Below, piece after piece: positions 49,301-57,668 of a stretch of DNA of 64,000 nt (the first letter of the stretch is position 1; every line of letters begins with the position of its first letter). Under the pieces are notes generated by a model. The model had not been told where the DNA came from. It worked only from the letters and a program-made list of their open reading frames with translations, and ran no database searches. The stretch is from Thermococcus stetteri. GTDB lineage: Archaea; Methanobacteriota_B; Thermococci; Thermococcales; Thermococcaceae. The translations under genes and the position numbers were made by a program. The stretch covers positions 310,001-374,000 of the forward strand of contig NZ_JAGGKB010000002.1 in the NCBI RefSeq assembly GCF_017873335.1, read 5' to 3'.

Positions 49301-50111
49301 TCACCTTAGGGCCTCGTTTACAACGGCGTTTAAAAGCTCAACGATTCTATCGTGGATGTCGAGGCTTATCCCATCAACCGTCGGCGTCTGGGTTTTGGAG
49401 ACCCCGTCTATCAGACCGAGCTTTGAGATGATCCTGACTATCGTCTTCTCATCCCATCCGGGGAGGAGCTCCCGTCCGAACTCTATTGACGCCTGAGCCA
49501 CGAGCCCGTAGGCCCCCCAGTTTGAGACCGTCGAGAGGATCAGCTCATCGGTCTCAACGGTGCTCGCTATCTTTTCCCCATGGGGCATGTATCGGGAGAC
49601 GAGGTCCCGTATGTTCCCCATGCCCGCCTCGTTGCCCCCGTCACCTATTCCAATCGTCGGAACTCCAAGGTCCCCCGCCCTGAGAACCACCCAATCAAAA
49701 GCCTCCCTCGTGATCTCCATGGCACTCATTGAGTAGTACCTCCCATCTGCGGCCCTGCCGGGGGTTTCAACCGCTATCACGAGGGAGTAGTCCCCTATCT
49801 CCGGTTCGTCTGTGAACCTGATGCCGAAGGGCTCCAGGGCGGTCTTTACCTCCGGATACGTAAGCACCTCGGCGGTGCCTCCCAGGGTCTCAACTGCCTT
49901 CGCCAAGGCCAGTGTTCCCGGCGGGCCGTCGGTTTCTGCCCGCATCTCCGGCGGTATGGGAAAGCCCGTGACGATGAGAACGCGTTCATAATTATCCAAA
50001 AACAGTTTTGCAGAATTATGTAAAAAAATTGGGGTTCTCCCGGCGGTAGTCGAGGTATACCCTCAGAACCCCCCGGTTCCCAACGTCCGTGTTTATCAGA
50101 TGTGCTATCAT
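49301..50111 (-). pseudogene. DUF4392/D-glutamate cyclase-like gene with frameshift
   Basis: ATG 50109-50111 opens MIAHLINTDVGNRGVLRVYLDYRRENPNF, the expected N-terminus, but a run of seven T (plus-strand A7, 50022-50028) shifts the frame and gives a stop at 50016-50018. With six T the frame continues as LHNSAKLFLDNYERVLIVTGFPIPPEMRAETDGPPG, giving about 269 residues with GVPTIGIGDGGNEAGMGNI and STVSNWGAYGLVAQ, typical of the DUF4392 (D-glutamate cyclase) fold. A fragment could start at TTG 49999. Lesion in a homopolymer: error, slippage or mutation. Confidence 0.82.
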
Positions 50112-50114
50112 GTC

Positions 50115-50294
50115 TCATTCCTCGAGTTCGTAGACAACTATCCTAACCTTTCTGCCCTTTACCGCCTCTTTAAGCTTCCACCAGAGCTCCGTCGGCTCCT
50201 CACTCCTGTGGGTCAGTTCGTGGCCGTTCTCCAGCTTCACCCTGTTCTCCCTGTACCTGACAAAAACACCCTCCTCGCTGAATATCTCCCTCAT
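50115..50294 (-). CDS. Small hypothetical protein (59 aa)
   Basis: ATG 50292-50294, overlapping the HAD gene stop by four bases, encodes a 59-residue charged protein (MREIFSEEGVFVRYRENRVKLENG... RKVRIVVYELEE). It is one strand-rich module without recognised motif. Tight packing between the HAD gene and the DUF4392 gene supports it as real. Confidence 0.7.
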   Translation of the reverse strand: MREIFSEEGVFVRYRENRVKLENGHELTHRSEEPTELWWKLKEAVKGRKVRIVVYELEE

Positions 50295-50935
50295 TCAAAT
50301 CCCCCCAGCACTTTTCTCAGCTCGTGAAGCGTTCTAATCTCGTAGTCCACCATGTTGTAATCCTCGTCGCCATCCCGGTTTATCCAGACCGCCACCATAC
50401 CCACGTTCTTGGCCCCGTAAACGTCCTGGCTCAGGGAATCACCCACCATGACGGCTTCCCCGGGCTCGACGCCCAGCTTCTCCAGGGCGTAGAGGAATAT
50501 TTTGGGCTCGGGCTTTATTGCCTTGACATCCTCCCGAGTAACGACAGCGTCGAAGTAGTCCAGCAGACCGGTGAGCCTCAGCTTGAGCCGCTGGTACTCG
50601 GGCCCGCTGGTAACGGCCCCAAGCTTATAACCGCTCTCCCGCAGCCACTCAAGCACGGGGATCGTATCAGGATAGACGTGGAGCTTGTGAGGGTATCTCT
50701 CCATGAGCTCCTCGTATTGGAGGTCGAGGTCAAAGAGCCTGAAGAAGAAGTTCCAGTCGTGCCAGTCATAGGTGTCCCTCCTCCCGAATATCTCGTCCAG
50801 GAACCGCTCCCTGGCTTCATCCTTGCTGATTCCAAACCGCCTCGAGAGTCTGTCATAAACCTGCGGGAGGAATAGCTGAATCAGCGGCATCTCGGTCAGC
50901 AGAGTCCCGTCGATGTCGAAAAGAACCGCCCTCAT
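50291..50935 (-). CDS. HAD-superfamily hydrolase
   Basis: A 214-residue haloacid-dehalogenase-type phosphatase. ATG 50933-50935 follows GGTGGT. Motif I is FDIDGTLL (residues 5-12), motif II AVTSGP, motif III Lys in KPEPKIFLYALEKLG, motif IV VMVGDSLSQDVYGAKNVGM. The helical cap lies at about 15-85. Pyrimidine nucleotidase or phosphoglycolate phosphatase-like activity is possible; the substrate is not determinable. Confidence 0.9.
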   Translation of the reverse strand: MRAVLFDIDGTLLTEMPLIQLFLPQVYDRLSRRFGISKDEARERFLDEIFGRRDTYDWHDWNFFFRLFDLDLQYEELMERYPHKLHVYPDTIPVLEWLRESGYKLGAVTSGPEYQRLKLRLTGLLDYFDAVVTREDVKAIKPEPKIFLYALEKLGVEPGEAVMVGDSLSQDVYGAKNVGMVAVWINRDGDEDYNMVDYEIRTLHELRKVLGGFE

Positions 50936-50943
50936 TTTACCAC

Positions 50944-51698
50944 CTACCACTTCTTGACGAGCAGGGAGAGTATCTCAACCCTGCCGTTGAGGTTCTCGTC
51001 CGTTATCACGCCCCAGATCACATCCTTCTCGGAGAGTATCTCCTGGAAACTGTGCAGTATGCTGTGGGCCCCCTTGAGCGGGAAGTCGTTCCTCACGAGG
51101 ATGCCTATCAGTCCGCGCTCCCAGATGCCCCAGTGCCAGGTAAAGTCCACCTCACGGAGGAGGCGCAGGATTCCGACGTTGCCGCCGCGGATCATGTTGA
51201 ACAGGTCGGCGTAGTCGATGTTCACCAGCATCTGGCTCTCCAGATAGTAATAGAGCCGCGAGAACATCTCCGCTATGCCAGCGGAGGCCCCCTGGAACGC
51301 ATCCTGGAGTGAGACGCTCTCGTCGGTGAAGAAGTCCCAGAGGGAATCGTAAAAAACGGTCTCAAAATCGCGTGCCCATGGGGTTTTTTCTCATCTACAA
51401 GCTCTTTTCTGGGGGTGAGGACGTAAGCGAGCCTTATTGTGTCCCGGGGTGCGCTCTCTATTATAATCTCCCCCAGTTCGTGATTCACGTCCTTATCCTC
51501 AAACACGAGCCAAAGGAAAGTATCCTTAGGAAGCCGGGAAAAGAAGTTCCGGAGCCGCTCCTCGTACCTCTCGGAGTTCGGGAGGAGATAGTAAGCGGGG
51601 TTAACGGTCACCTTAACTATTCCATCCGCGGTTATGCTGTTGACTATCCGCGCGCCCGTGCCGCCTATTCCAACGAAAAGATGGGTAAAGGACTGCAT
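50944..51698 (-). pseudogene. Minimal FtsZ/tubulin-like protein gene with frameshift
   Basis: ATG 51698 begins MQSFTHLFVGIGGTGARIVNSI, a glycine-rich nucleotide-loop start. The frame breaks in a run of six A after VDEKK (plus-strand T6, 51384-51389); one extra A restores TPWARDFETVFYDSLWDFF and continues to the stop. The C-terminal half (MLVNIDYADLFNMIRGGNVGI... SILHSFQEILSEKDVIWGVITDENLNGRVEILSLL) matches the FtsZ C-terminal domain pattern. The restored product is only about 251 residues, much shorter than FtsZ or CetZ, and lacks the GGGTGTG signature. It may be one of the noncanonical FtsZ-like families. Heads the minus-strand run to 48.1 kb. Confidence 0.65.
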
Positions 51699-51754
51699 GA
51701 CGACCCCTAAAAAGGGAATAGGAAAGGCCGTTCATATCCTTTTCGGTCCAGCCT

Positions 51755-51828
51755 TCACTCAAGGGTCGCGTGCTTCTTCTTCATGTCCTTCTCCGTCTTC
51801 TGGAAGGTGGCCATGAGGAGTGCTATGA
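51755..51828 (-). pseudogene. C-terminal fragment of an unidentified membrane protein
   Basis: The minus strand encodes VIALLMATFQKTEKDMKKKHATLE and a stop at 51755-51757, reading like the end of a real membrane protein (hydrophobic helix then basic tail). Upstream of about 51828 the sequence becomes the antisense of a DUF438 fragment, so the rest of the gene is missing. It marks one side of a recombination junction. Confidence 0.4.
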
Positions 51829-51934
51829 CTCTAACGAGAAAGGCGAGTACATCGGAACCCTTGAGATGACGATGGACATCGCGCCCTATAAGGAGATAGA
51901 GGGCGAGAAGAGACTCCTCGACTGGAGGGAGTGA
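51821..51934 (+). pseudogene. 3' remnant of a second DUF438-PAS gene
   Basis: Thirty-seven codons (YDSNEKGEYIGTLEMTMDIAPY, then KEIEGEKRLLDWRE and stop) duplicate the C-terminus of the DUF438-hemerythrin-PAS protein at 43.9 kb. Nothing of the 5' part remains: the sequence changes abruptly at about 51821. A cupin gene, present after the intact copy, is absent; only 57 bases separate this stop from the second M24 gene. Confidence 0.8.
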
Positions 51935-51991
51935 GATGCCCGTTTGGATAAAGTATTTTAGTTTTGACGATAAACCTGAAACGGTGGTATC

Positions 51992-53068
51992 ATGAGGGGA
52001 AATCCGGAGATATTTGAACGCCGCCTTAGGCGCTTCCAGGAGGCAATGAGGGAGAGGGGCATAGAGGCGGCCGTAATAAGGACGCTTTCGACCTTCATCT
52101 ACTTCACGGGGACGAAGTGGCTGAGGCCGAGCCTTTTCGTCCCCGCCGAGGGAGAGCCAACGGTCTTCGTGGTTAAGGGCGAGGCGGAGGAGTTCAGGCG
52201 GAGGAGCTGGATAGAGAACGTGGTAGAGTTCCAGCGCGTCGAGGACCTCATGGCCGGGATCGTTGGCCTGATCCACAGGAGCGGTGCCGGCACCGTCGGC
52301 CTTGAGTTCGGGGTTGAGAGGGACGCCTACCTGCTCTTCTTCAAGCTCTTCCAGAGGCTCAACCCAACGGTTGAGGTTGTTGATATCCTCGACATAACCT
52401 ACGGCATGAGAATGATAAAGGACGATTGGGAGATAGAGAACATCAGGAAAGCCGGCAGGATAGCCAAGAAGGGGATGGAGGTAGCCGAAGAGGTTACAGC
52501 GCCTGGCAGGAGCGAGCTTGAGATAGCGGCCGAGATCGTGAGGGAGCTCATGCTCAACGGGAGCGAGGAGCCGAAGGTTTACGTTTCCACAACGCCGAGG
52601 GCGCACGCCGAGCCCTTCCGCGATTTGAAGGTGCAGGAGAACGGGGTCGTTACGGTCGTCATCGGGGCGGACTGGAACCACTACTACGCGAACATGGCGA
52701 GAACCTTCGTGCTCGGAGAGCCCGGGGAAAGGGTCAGAAAGGCCATAGAGGTGAAGGAGAAGGCCCTTGAGATTGCCCTCGAAGAGACGCGCGTTGGAGT
52801 TCCCGTAAACAGCGTTGAGAGGAAGCTCCAAAGCTTTTTCAAGGAGAACGGCTTTGAGGATTCCTACGTTGCCGGCTACACCCACGGCGTCGGCCTTCTC
52901 ATCGAGGAACTGCCGATACCGACTATAGTCGTCCCGACGAGGGCAACCAAGGTAGCCGAGAACATGGTGCTCAGCGTAATCCACACGCCGCTGATGATTC
53001 CCGAGGGGGCGATAAAGCACGAGGACACCTATCTTGTGAAGAAGGGCGGGCTTGAGAGGCTCACCTGA
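51992..53068 (+). CDS. M24-family peptidase-fold protein, copy 2
   Basis: A 358-residue paralogue of the 44.2 kb gene, colinear along its length (RTLSTFIYFTGTKWLRPSLFVPAEGEP; GYTHGVGLLIEELP). The same metal-ligand substitutions occur (VVIGADWNHYYANMART; SVIHTPL), while His and the last Glu (IKHEDTY) remain. A TATA-like AAGTATTTTAG lies 45 bases upstream, after the DUF438 remnant. With the remnant it shows that the DUF438-cupin-M24 module was once duplicated. Confidence 0.86.
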   Translation: MRGNPEIFERRLRRFQEAMRERGIEAAVIRTLSTFIYFTGTKWLRPSLFVPAEGEPTVFVVKGEAEEFRRRSWIENVVEFQRVEDLMAGIVGLIHRSGAGTVGLEFGVERDAYLLFFKLFQRLNPTVEVVDILDITYGMRMIKDDWEIENIRKAGRIAKKGMEVAEEVTAPGRSELEIAAEIVRELMLNGSEEPKVYVSTTPRAHAEPFRDLKVQENGVVTVVIGADWNHYYANMARTFVLGEPGERVRKAIEVKEKALEIALEETRVGVPVNSVERKLQSFFKENGFEDSYVAGYTHGVGLLIEELPIPTIVVPTRATKVAENMVLSVIHTPLMIPEGAIKHEDTYLVKKGGLERLT

Positions 53069-53100
53069 GGCCCTTTCAAATTTGGTTAAAAAGAAGAGGC

Positions 53101-54216
53101 TCAGAACAAAACGCCGTACTTGTAGAATATCTGGCAGGTTCCTTCGTAGGACACCATACACGGCCCGACCGGATGCCTCGGAGTGCAGTCCTTTCCGAAC
53201 AGGGGGCAGTCCGTTGGCAGGGCCAGTCCCCTAAGGACGGCACCGCAGCGGCAGCCCTTTTCAAGGTCGGGAAGGTCCTTGGGAACCTCAACGCGGTAGA
53301 AGCTCCTTATCTCGAACTCCTTCCACTCGTCCCTGAGCTCAAGGCCGCTCTTCGGGAAGACTCCTAAAGCCCTCCACTTGGCATCGACGACCTCGAAGAA
53401 CTCCTCGACCATCCTCTGGGCAATGACGTTTCCCTCGTACCTAACGGCGCGGGTATACTCGTTGACCACCCTGGCATCGTTCTCCTTGTACATCCTTATC
53501 AGGAGCAGGATCGCCATGAAGACGTCGTTGGGCTCGAAGCCCGCTATGACCTGGGGGATTCCGTACTTCTCGCTGAGAAACTCCCATCCCCTAACACCGA
53601 TTATCGTCGAGACGTGGCCGGGATCTATAAGCGCATCTATCCTGCTCCCCTGCTTTATGAGGACTTCAACGGCCGGAGGAGTGAGCCTGTGAACTGAGTA
53701 GATCTTGAAGTTCTCCAGCCCTTCCTGGGTGGCAACGTTGAGCATTCCGGCCGCTGGAGCGGTTGTGGTTTCAAAGCCGGGAGAGAAGTGCACGACGGTT
53801 TTGTCCGGATTCTCCTTGGCTATTTTGTACGTGTCGTAGATGCCGTACACGACCCTGACGTCGTAGCCCTCGCTCTTCAAATCGGCGAAGCTGCCCATCG
53901 GCGTCGGAATCTTGTACATATCGCCAAACGTTGTGAGGATTATCTCCTCCCCCTCCTCCCTCGCCCGCTTCATTATCATCTGCATTGCCACGATGTCCTC
54001 AACCGGCGTTATGCAGACGGGACAGCCGGGCCCGCTTACCACTTTGACGTTCTTGGGCAGGAGGGAACGGATTCCGTGCCTCGTAACTGTGTCTTCGTGG
54101 GTCCCGCAGACGTGCATTATCCTGATCTCGCCGTCGAGGGTCTTTGCCTCCTCCCTGATCTTCTCTACGAGCTTCGAAGCCACCTCCCGAGAGCGGTAGG
54201 CCTCAAAAGGCTCCAT
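53101..54216 (-). CDS. hypD: Hydrogenase maturation protein HypD
   Basis: HypD (371 residues) carries the [4Fe-4S] cluster and the scaffold, with HypC, on which the Fe(CN)2CO unit is built. Signature stretches: [66 protein letters not shown] and the C-terminal Cys cluster ([40 protein letters not shown]). ATG 54216 overlaps the hypC stop. Confidence 0.97.
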   Translation of the reverse strand: MEPFEAYRSREVASKLVEKIREEAKTLDGEIRIMHVCGTHEDTVTRHGIRSLLPKNVKVVSGPGCPVCITPVEDIVAMQMIMKRAREEGEEIILTTFGDMYKIPTPMGSFADLKSEGYDVRVVYGIYDTYKIAKENPDKTVVHFSPGFETTTAPAAGMLNVATQEGLENFKIYSVHRLTPPAVEVLIKQGSRIDALIDPGHVSTIIGVRGWEFLSEKYGIPQVIAGFEPNDVFMAILLLIRMYKENDARVVNEYTRAVRYEGNVIAQRMVEEFFEVVDAKWRALGVFPKSGLELRDEWKEFEIRSFYRVEVPKDLPDLEKGCRCGAVLRGLALPTDCPLFGKDCTPRHPVGPCMVSYEGTCQIFYKYGVLF

Positions 54217-54443
54217 CACAACCCCTCCATTGCCCTCTCAACCTCAGCCCAGGCCTCAAGGATTTCCCTCGCCCTCTCCTCGTCGAGCTTCTCGATGGCA
54301 AAGCCGGTATGGACTATAACCCACTCCCCCGGCTTCGTGTCGGGGAGGAGGTCGAGCCTCACTTCCCTCTTCACGCCTCCAAAATCAACGACCGCGACCG
54401 GGCCGTTTACTTCGATGACCTTTCCAGGAACGGCCAGACACAT
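54216..54443 (-). CDS. hypC: Hydrogenase maturation chaperone HypC
   Basis: HypC, 75 residues, starting at ATG 54443 with the diagnostic [12 protein letters not shown], whose Cys2 holds the iron unit. A longer in-frame start at 54497 would bury Cys2 and is rejected. The gene overlaps hypD and is divergent from mobA, with a SurR-type operator in between. Confidence 0.95.
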   Translation of the reverse strand: MCLAVPGKVIEVNGPVAVVDFGGVKREVRLDLLPDTKPGEWVIVHTGFAIEKLDEERAREILEAWAEVERAMEGL

Positions 54444-54471
54444 TTTTCCCACCATAAGTCGGTTGGACAAG

Positions 54472-54510
54472 GCTCTTATAGGCCTTTTCAAAACCAAGGG
54501 TTGAAAACCC
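54472..54510 (-). promoter_or_regulatory. SurR-type operator and TATA box of hypCD
   Basis: Minus-strand GTTTTCAAC (54508-54500), five bases, GTT (54494-54492), then CCTATAAG (about 54481-54474). Same order and spacing as at the hypF genes. It lies in the short divergent region with mobA, whose ribosome site GGGGG is adjacent, so it could affect both. Confidence 0.65.
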
Positions 54511-54521
54511 GGGGGATGGAC

Positions 54522-55103
54522 ATGATCGGTGCTGTCCTAGCGGGAGGGAGGGCAAAGCGCTTCGGCGGGGACAAGCTCCTCTATAAAATAAACGGTAAGC
54601 CTTTGATTCTTTATACCGTTGAGAGGCTTGAGACTGCCAAAGAGATAGACGAGATAGTCCTCGTTGCTTCAAAGGACAACGCAGAAAAGCTGAAGACCCT
54701 TGGCTACGAGGTCGTCATCGATGGACTCCTAATCGGCCCGATGGGGGGAGTTTACACAGCCTTAAACCTCGGCGACGCCTTCATCGTTGCCGGGGACATG
54801 CCCCTCCTCGTTCCCGAGTTCATCGATTTCATTGTGGAGCGCTTTTTGGAAACCAAAAAGCCCGCCTGCGTGCCGAGATGGAGCAACGGTTATCTTGAAC
54901 CCCTCCACGCCACTTACTCAAGCTCTTTCAGGGACTTTCTGGAGGAACGGATAAAATCCGGAAACTACGCAATAAACCGGGCCATCAGGGAAAGCGACAC
55001 CTGCTACATCGAAATCGAAAAGCTTCCGGAAGGGTGGCGGGAGAGCTTCTTCAACGTGAACACACGGGAGGATTTGGAGAGACTTAACCCCCCAGTATTT
55101 TAG
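54522..55103 (+). CDS. mobA: MobA-like molybdenum cofactor guanylyltransferase
   Basis: A 193-residue nucleotidyltransferase of the MobA family, which attaches GMP to molybdopterin. ATG 54522 with GGGGG upstream gives [21 protein letters not shown], the classic LAGGxSxRxGxxK motif; the longer in-frame start is rejected. [26 protein letters not shown] and the EPLHATYS stretch follow. In Thermococcus it could serve tungsten or molybdenum bis-pterin enzymes such as formate dehydrogenase. Confidence 0.92.
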   Translation: MIGAVLAGGRAKRFGGDKLLYKINGKPLILYTVERLETAKEIDEIVLVASKDNAEKLKTLGYEVVIDGLLIGPMGGVYTALNLGDAFIVAGDMPLLVPEFIDFIVERFLETKKPACVPRWSNGYLEPLHATYSSSFRDFLEERIKSGNYAINRAIRESDTCYIEIEKLPEGWRESFFNVNTREDLERLNPPVF

Positions 55104-55557
55104 CAATCAGCTCAGCCAGCCTCTCCGCCCGCTCCCTTATCAGCTCGCTCGGCTCTTCAAAGAGGGCGGTTGAGCCGGGTTGACAGCCGATGAGGACTAC
55201 ATCACTCCCCGTTTGCTCTTTAATATAGCCCGCCACAATCCTCAAAGGAAGCCCGTGGGTTGATACCGCTTCCCCGAGGGTTTTCAGAGGGTCGGCGATT
55301 ATAAGCTCTCCAATTTCGCCCCCGAAGTGAACCGCATCAACGAAGACCACCAAGTCGGGATTAAAAGCTGTCATCTTACCAACGTAGCTCTCCGGCATCT
55401 CGCCGCAGTTGAGGACGAGGACTTCGGGGTTTTTCACCAGTTCCTTCAACCTCTCCGCAACGAGAACCCCAAAAGCATCGTCCCCCCGTACGTCGTTGCC
55501 GATGCCGCAGATAACTATCCTCCTCTTTCCGGAAAAGATCTCCTCAAGGGTGTTCAT
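55084..55557 (-). CDS. hycI: Hydrogenase maturation endopeptidase
   Basis: A 157-residue protease that removes the C-terminus of the [NiFe] large subunit after Ni insertion. The motif [20 protein letters not shown] near residue 20, the metal-binding Glu/Asp ([18 protein letters not shown]) and STHGLPLRI are present. It converges with mobA, overlapping by 20 bases, and follows the PIN gene with a four-base overlap. Confidence 0.94.
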   Translation of the reverse strand: MNTLEEIFSGKRRIVICGIGNDVRGDDAFGVLVAERLKELVKNPEVLVLNCGEMPESYVGKMTAFNPDLVVFVDAVHFGGEIGELIIADPLKTLGEAVSTHGLPLRIVAGYIKEQTGSDVVLIGCQPGSTALFEEPSELIRERAERLAELIAKILGG

Positions 55558-56078
55558 GACTTAGTACCCCCTAAGATTCCTTCCCGATACAGCTGGACGA
55601 ATTCCATGCCCCTGATAACATAAACCTGGAAGTCCCCTACCTGAAGTCTCTTTTTGTCGTTTCTCATGTCCAAGAGGTCCCTGTCGTACGTGATTATTGC
55701 ATCAGCACCGCTTTCGAAGGCGAGCTCAAGCCACTTGTTGTCGCTTTCATCCCGGCACAGTGCCACCCTTATTTTGGGCTCGATAAAAACGCTGGTTTCC
55801 TTTATGAGCCTCAAGAGAACGGCTGGATCCTGGAAGTTATTTCGAGGTAAAAAACCCGAGCGAAGCCCCATTATTTTCGGATGGGCAAACTTTCGCTTGA
55901 TCTCTTCAATCGCTTCCTTTGAGACATAGTTTAACACGGCACCCTCCATCATGAGGCCCAGGATAAACGCAACTGCGTTTTTCTCTGGATTCTTGCTGAG
56001 CAGAAAGGATATCCACGCTGAAGTCCCGATTACAACTTTAACCCCATATTCTCCAGCCGTTTCTCGATTTTCTGCCAT
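55554..56078 (-). CDS. PIN-domain protein lacking the first catalytic Asp
   Basis: A 174-residue PIN-fold protein (possible VapC-like RNase). ATG 56078 lies inside the preceding gene, overlapping it by 49 bases. The canonical entry V-[IV]-D-[TS]-[SN] appears as VVIGTSAWISFLL, so the first metal-binding Asp is Gly. The other acidic positions seem present (EAIEEIKRKF; CRDESDNKWLELAFESGADAIITYDRDLLDM). Activity is therefore doubtful. It is placed between hycI and the hypB/hypA genes. Confidence 0.8.
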   Translation of the reverse strand: MAENRETAGEYGVKVVIGTSAWISFLLSKNPEKNAVAFILGLMMEGAVLNYVSKEAIEEIKRKFAHPKIMGLRSGFLPRNNFQDPAVLLRLIKETSVFIEPKIRVALCRDESDNKWLELAFESGADAIITYDRDLLDMRNDKKRLQVGDFQVYVIRGMEFVQLYREGILGGTKS

Positions 56079-56362
56079 TTTTGAATGTCCCCCTCGATTT
56101 CAGTGAGAACATCTTCAAGCTCCTCCGGGGCGTCCTCGATTGGAAGCCCTATCTGAATTGATTCTGGAACTTGGGCTTCTTTTTCAGCCCTCTCAAGTTT
56201 CCCCATGTTTTCCTTCCACTCCAGGTATCCGAGGAAGTCTTCCACGGTCACACCCAGGGCCTCCGCCAGCTTAAGGACTACCTCAGAAACGAGCAGTCTC
56301 TTGTTCTTGTCCTCAAGAAGCTTTTCAATGCTGTAGAGTTCGGGGTTCACGGCCTCGCTCAT
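56030..56362 (-). CDS. Antitoxin-like small protein partnered with the PIN gene
   Basis: A 110-residue acidic, helical protein. ATG 56360-56362 (MSEAVNPELYSIEKLL) has GTGATGA upstream; the extension to 56410 looks noncoding. The N-terminal half VSEVVLKLAEALGVTVEDFLGYLEWKENMG could be a DNA-binding or dimerisation part, the rest is Glu-rich. Overlap with the PIN gene gives a VapBC-like order, but no known antitoxin family is recognised. Confidence 0.65.
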   Translation of the reverse strand: MSEAVNPELYSIEKLLEDKNKRLLVSEVVLKLAEALGVTVEDFLGYLEWKENMGKLERAEKEAQVPESIQIGLPIEDAPEELEDVLTEIEGDIQKWQKIEKRLENMGLKL

Positions 56363-56420
56363 CGTGTCATCACTTACACTTTTGCATATTTTAAACTTTC
56401 GAAAATCCAAGAAATTAAAA

Positions 56421-57164
56421 TCAGAGCCTCTCGGCCAGCTCCCTTATCCTTTCCGCGAACTCCGTCTTCATGAACTCCTCAACGTTCCCAACCTTCGCGT
56501 CGAGCTCCGGATAGAAGGGTATGCCAGCGAGATAGGGAACGCCGAACTCCTCAGCGAGTTTTTTAACGTCCTTCTCGCCCTCGAGCTGCGCCGAATGCTT
56601 CATATTCTCAACGAGGCCGAGGATCCTGTGCCCCTCCTCCCTGAGGAGCTCTATCAGCTTCCTCACGACGTTGAGGGAAAGCTTTGAAGGCGTTGCAACG
56701 ACGAGGAACTCACCCCTCTTGAGAAAGCGGAGAACGTCGAGGAGCTGGTCGCCCAAGCCAGGCGGCATGTCGATGATGAGGTAGTCCAGCTCGTCCCAGC
56801 GCGTTATCGTGAGGAGCTCAATGAGGGCGTCGCTTATTTCCCTTCCCCTGAGGGGCGTCGGCCTGTCCTCGGTGTAATACGCGATGGTCATGAACTTTAT
56901 TCCATGCACCGTCGGCGGGACAACACCCCTGTCCTCTTCCGGGAACTCCTTGGGCTCAAAGCCAAGGATGACGTGATCGCTTGCCCCATGGAAGTCGAGG
57001 TCGAGGAGTCCGACTTTGTGGCCCTTCTCTGCCAGGACGAGCGCGAGGGTCGTTGATACGAGGGACTTTCCGACGCCGCCCTTTCCGCTGACAACTGGAA
57101 TGATTCGCTTAACTCCCTCAAGCCTCGCGTTTATCGCGATTTCCCTTGGGTCTATCTCGTTCAT
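56421..57164 (-). CDS. hypB: HypB-like Mrp/MinD-family ATPase
   Basis: A 247-residue P-loop ATPase of the Mrp/MinD class, which in Thermococcales replaces the GTPase HypB and partners HypA for Ni insertion into hydrogenase. Deviant Walker A SGKGGVGKS, VGLLDLDFHGASDHVILG, YLIIDMPPGLGD and VENMKHSAQ are visible. It overlaps the hypA stop by four bases. The known complex of thermococcal HypA with this ATPase supports the name; apo Mrp-type Fe-S carriers look similar but normally have a CxxC motif, absent here. Confidence 0.88.
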   Translation of the reverse strand: MNEIDPREIAINARLEGVKRIIPVVSGKGGVGKSLVSTTLALVLAEKGHKVGLLDLDFHGASDHVILGFEPKEFPEEDRGVVPPTVHGIKFMTIAYYTEDRPTPLRGREISDALIELLTITRWDELDYLIIDMPPGLGDQLLDVLRFLKRGEFLVVATPSKLSLNVVRKLIELLREEGHRILGLVENMKHSAQLEGEKDVKKLAEEFGVPYLAGIPFYPELDAKVGNVEEFMKTEFAERIRELAERL

Positions 57165-57580
57165 GCCCCTCCCTCCTTCTCGATCATTATCCCGGCCACG
57201 TAAACTCCCCTTCCCTTAACGACCTCGAAGTCGTGGCTCCCGCACTTCGGACAGGCGAGGAAAGCATGAACGACCTCCGGGATGAAGTGTATGTCCTCTT
57301 TGATCCTCTCGTCGAACTTATCCTTTACCTCCTTGAGCTTCCACTCGTGGCCGCAGTTCCTGCACTTGAAAACCGCCTCCTCCTCTTCGAACTCTATCTC
57401 TGCTCCTTCCGCGATCGTCCCGGCAAAGAGCTGCTCCATCGCGAACTTGACGATGTCCTCAGCGACGTCCTGGAGTTCGCCAAGAACCACCCTAACGGCC
57501 TTTACCCTGCTTGCCCCCTCCCTCCGGGCATAATCGAGGACCGTCCTTACTATGGCATCGGCAAGCGCCCACTCGTGCAT
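57161..57580 (-). CDS. hypA: Nickel metallochaperone HypA
   Basis: HypA, 139 residues, starting with MHEWALADAIVRTV; His2 and nearby residues form the Ni site. The zinc loop has CRNCGHEW and CPKCGSHD, separated by an insertion (KDKFDERIKEDIHFIPEVVHAFLA) typical of the archaeal form. ATG 57580 is preceded by GGTGAT. It is the first gene of the run hypA-hypB and is divergent from nikR. Confidence 0.96.
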   Translation of the reverse strand: MHEWALADAIVRTVLDYARREGASRVKAVRVVLGELQDVAEDIVKFAMEQLFAGTIAEGAEIEFEEEEAVFKCRNCGHEWKLKEVKDKFDERIKEDIHFIPEVVHAFLACPKCGSHDFEVVKGRGVYVAGIMIEKEGGA

Positions 57581-57614
57581 GATATCACCAGAATGTATTG
57601 GGGGTGCTACCTTA

Positions 57615-57660
57615 AAAAGGGAAGAGTTGAAAACCATACGTTAATATATCGGCAAGCGGG
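57615..57660. promoter_or_regulatory. Divergent hypA/nikR promoter with a SurR half-site
   Basis: GTTGAAAAC (57626-57634) matches GTTn3AAC once; the second GTT found at the other hyp promoters is not present. TATA-like TTAATATAT (57641-57649) serves nikR, and TTTTTAAGG (minus) serves hypA. Both Ni- and sulfur-linked control are possible here. Confidence 0.45.
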
Positions 57661-57668
57661 TGATTACC

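Noticed and set aside
51755-53161. Open frame of 468 codons on the minus strand opposite M24 copy 2
   Set aside because: Its body is the antisense of a conserved M24-fold gene. Only its last 25 codons may be a true C-terminal fragment, which is listed separately.
54444-54497. N-terminal extension of HypC
   Set aside because: Cys2 of MCLAVPGKV must be near the N-terminus for function, and the extension would overlap the SurR/TATA region.
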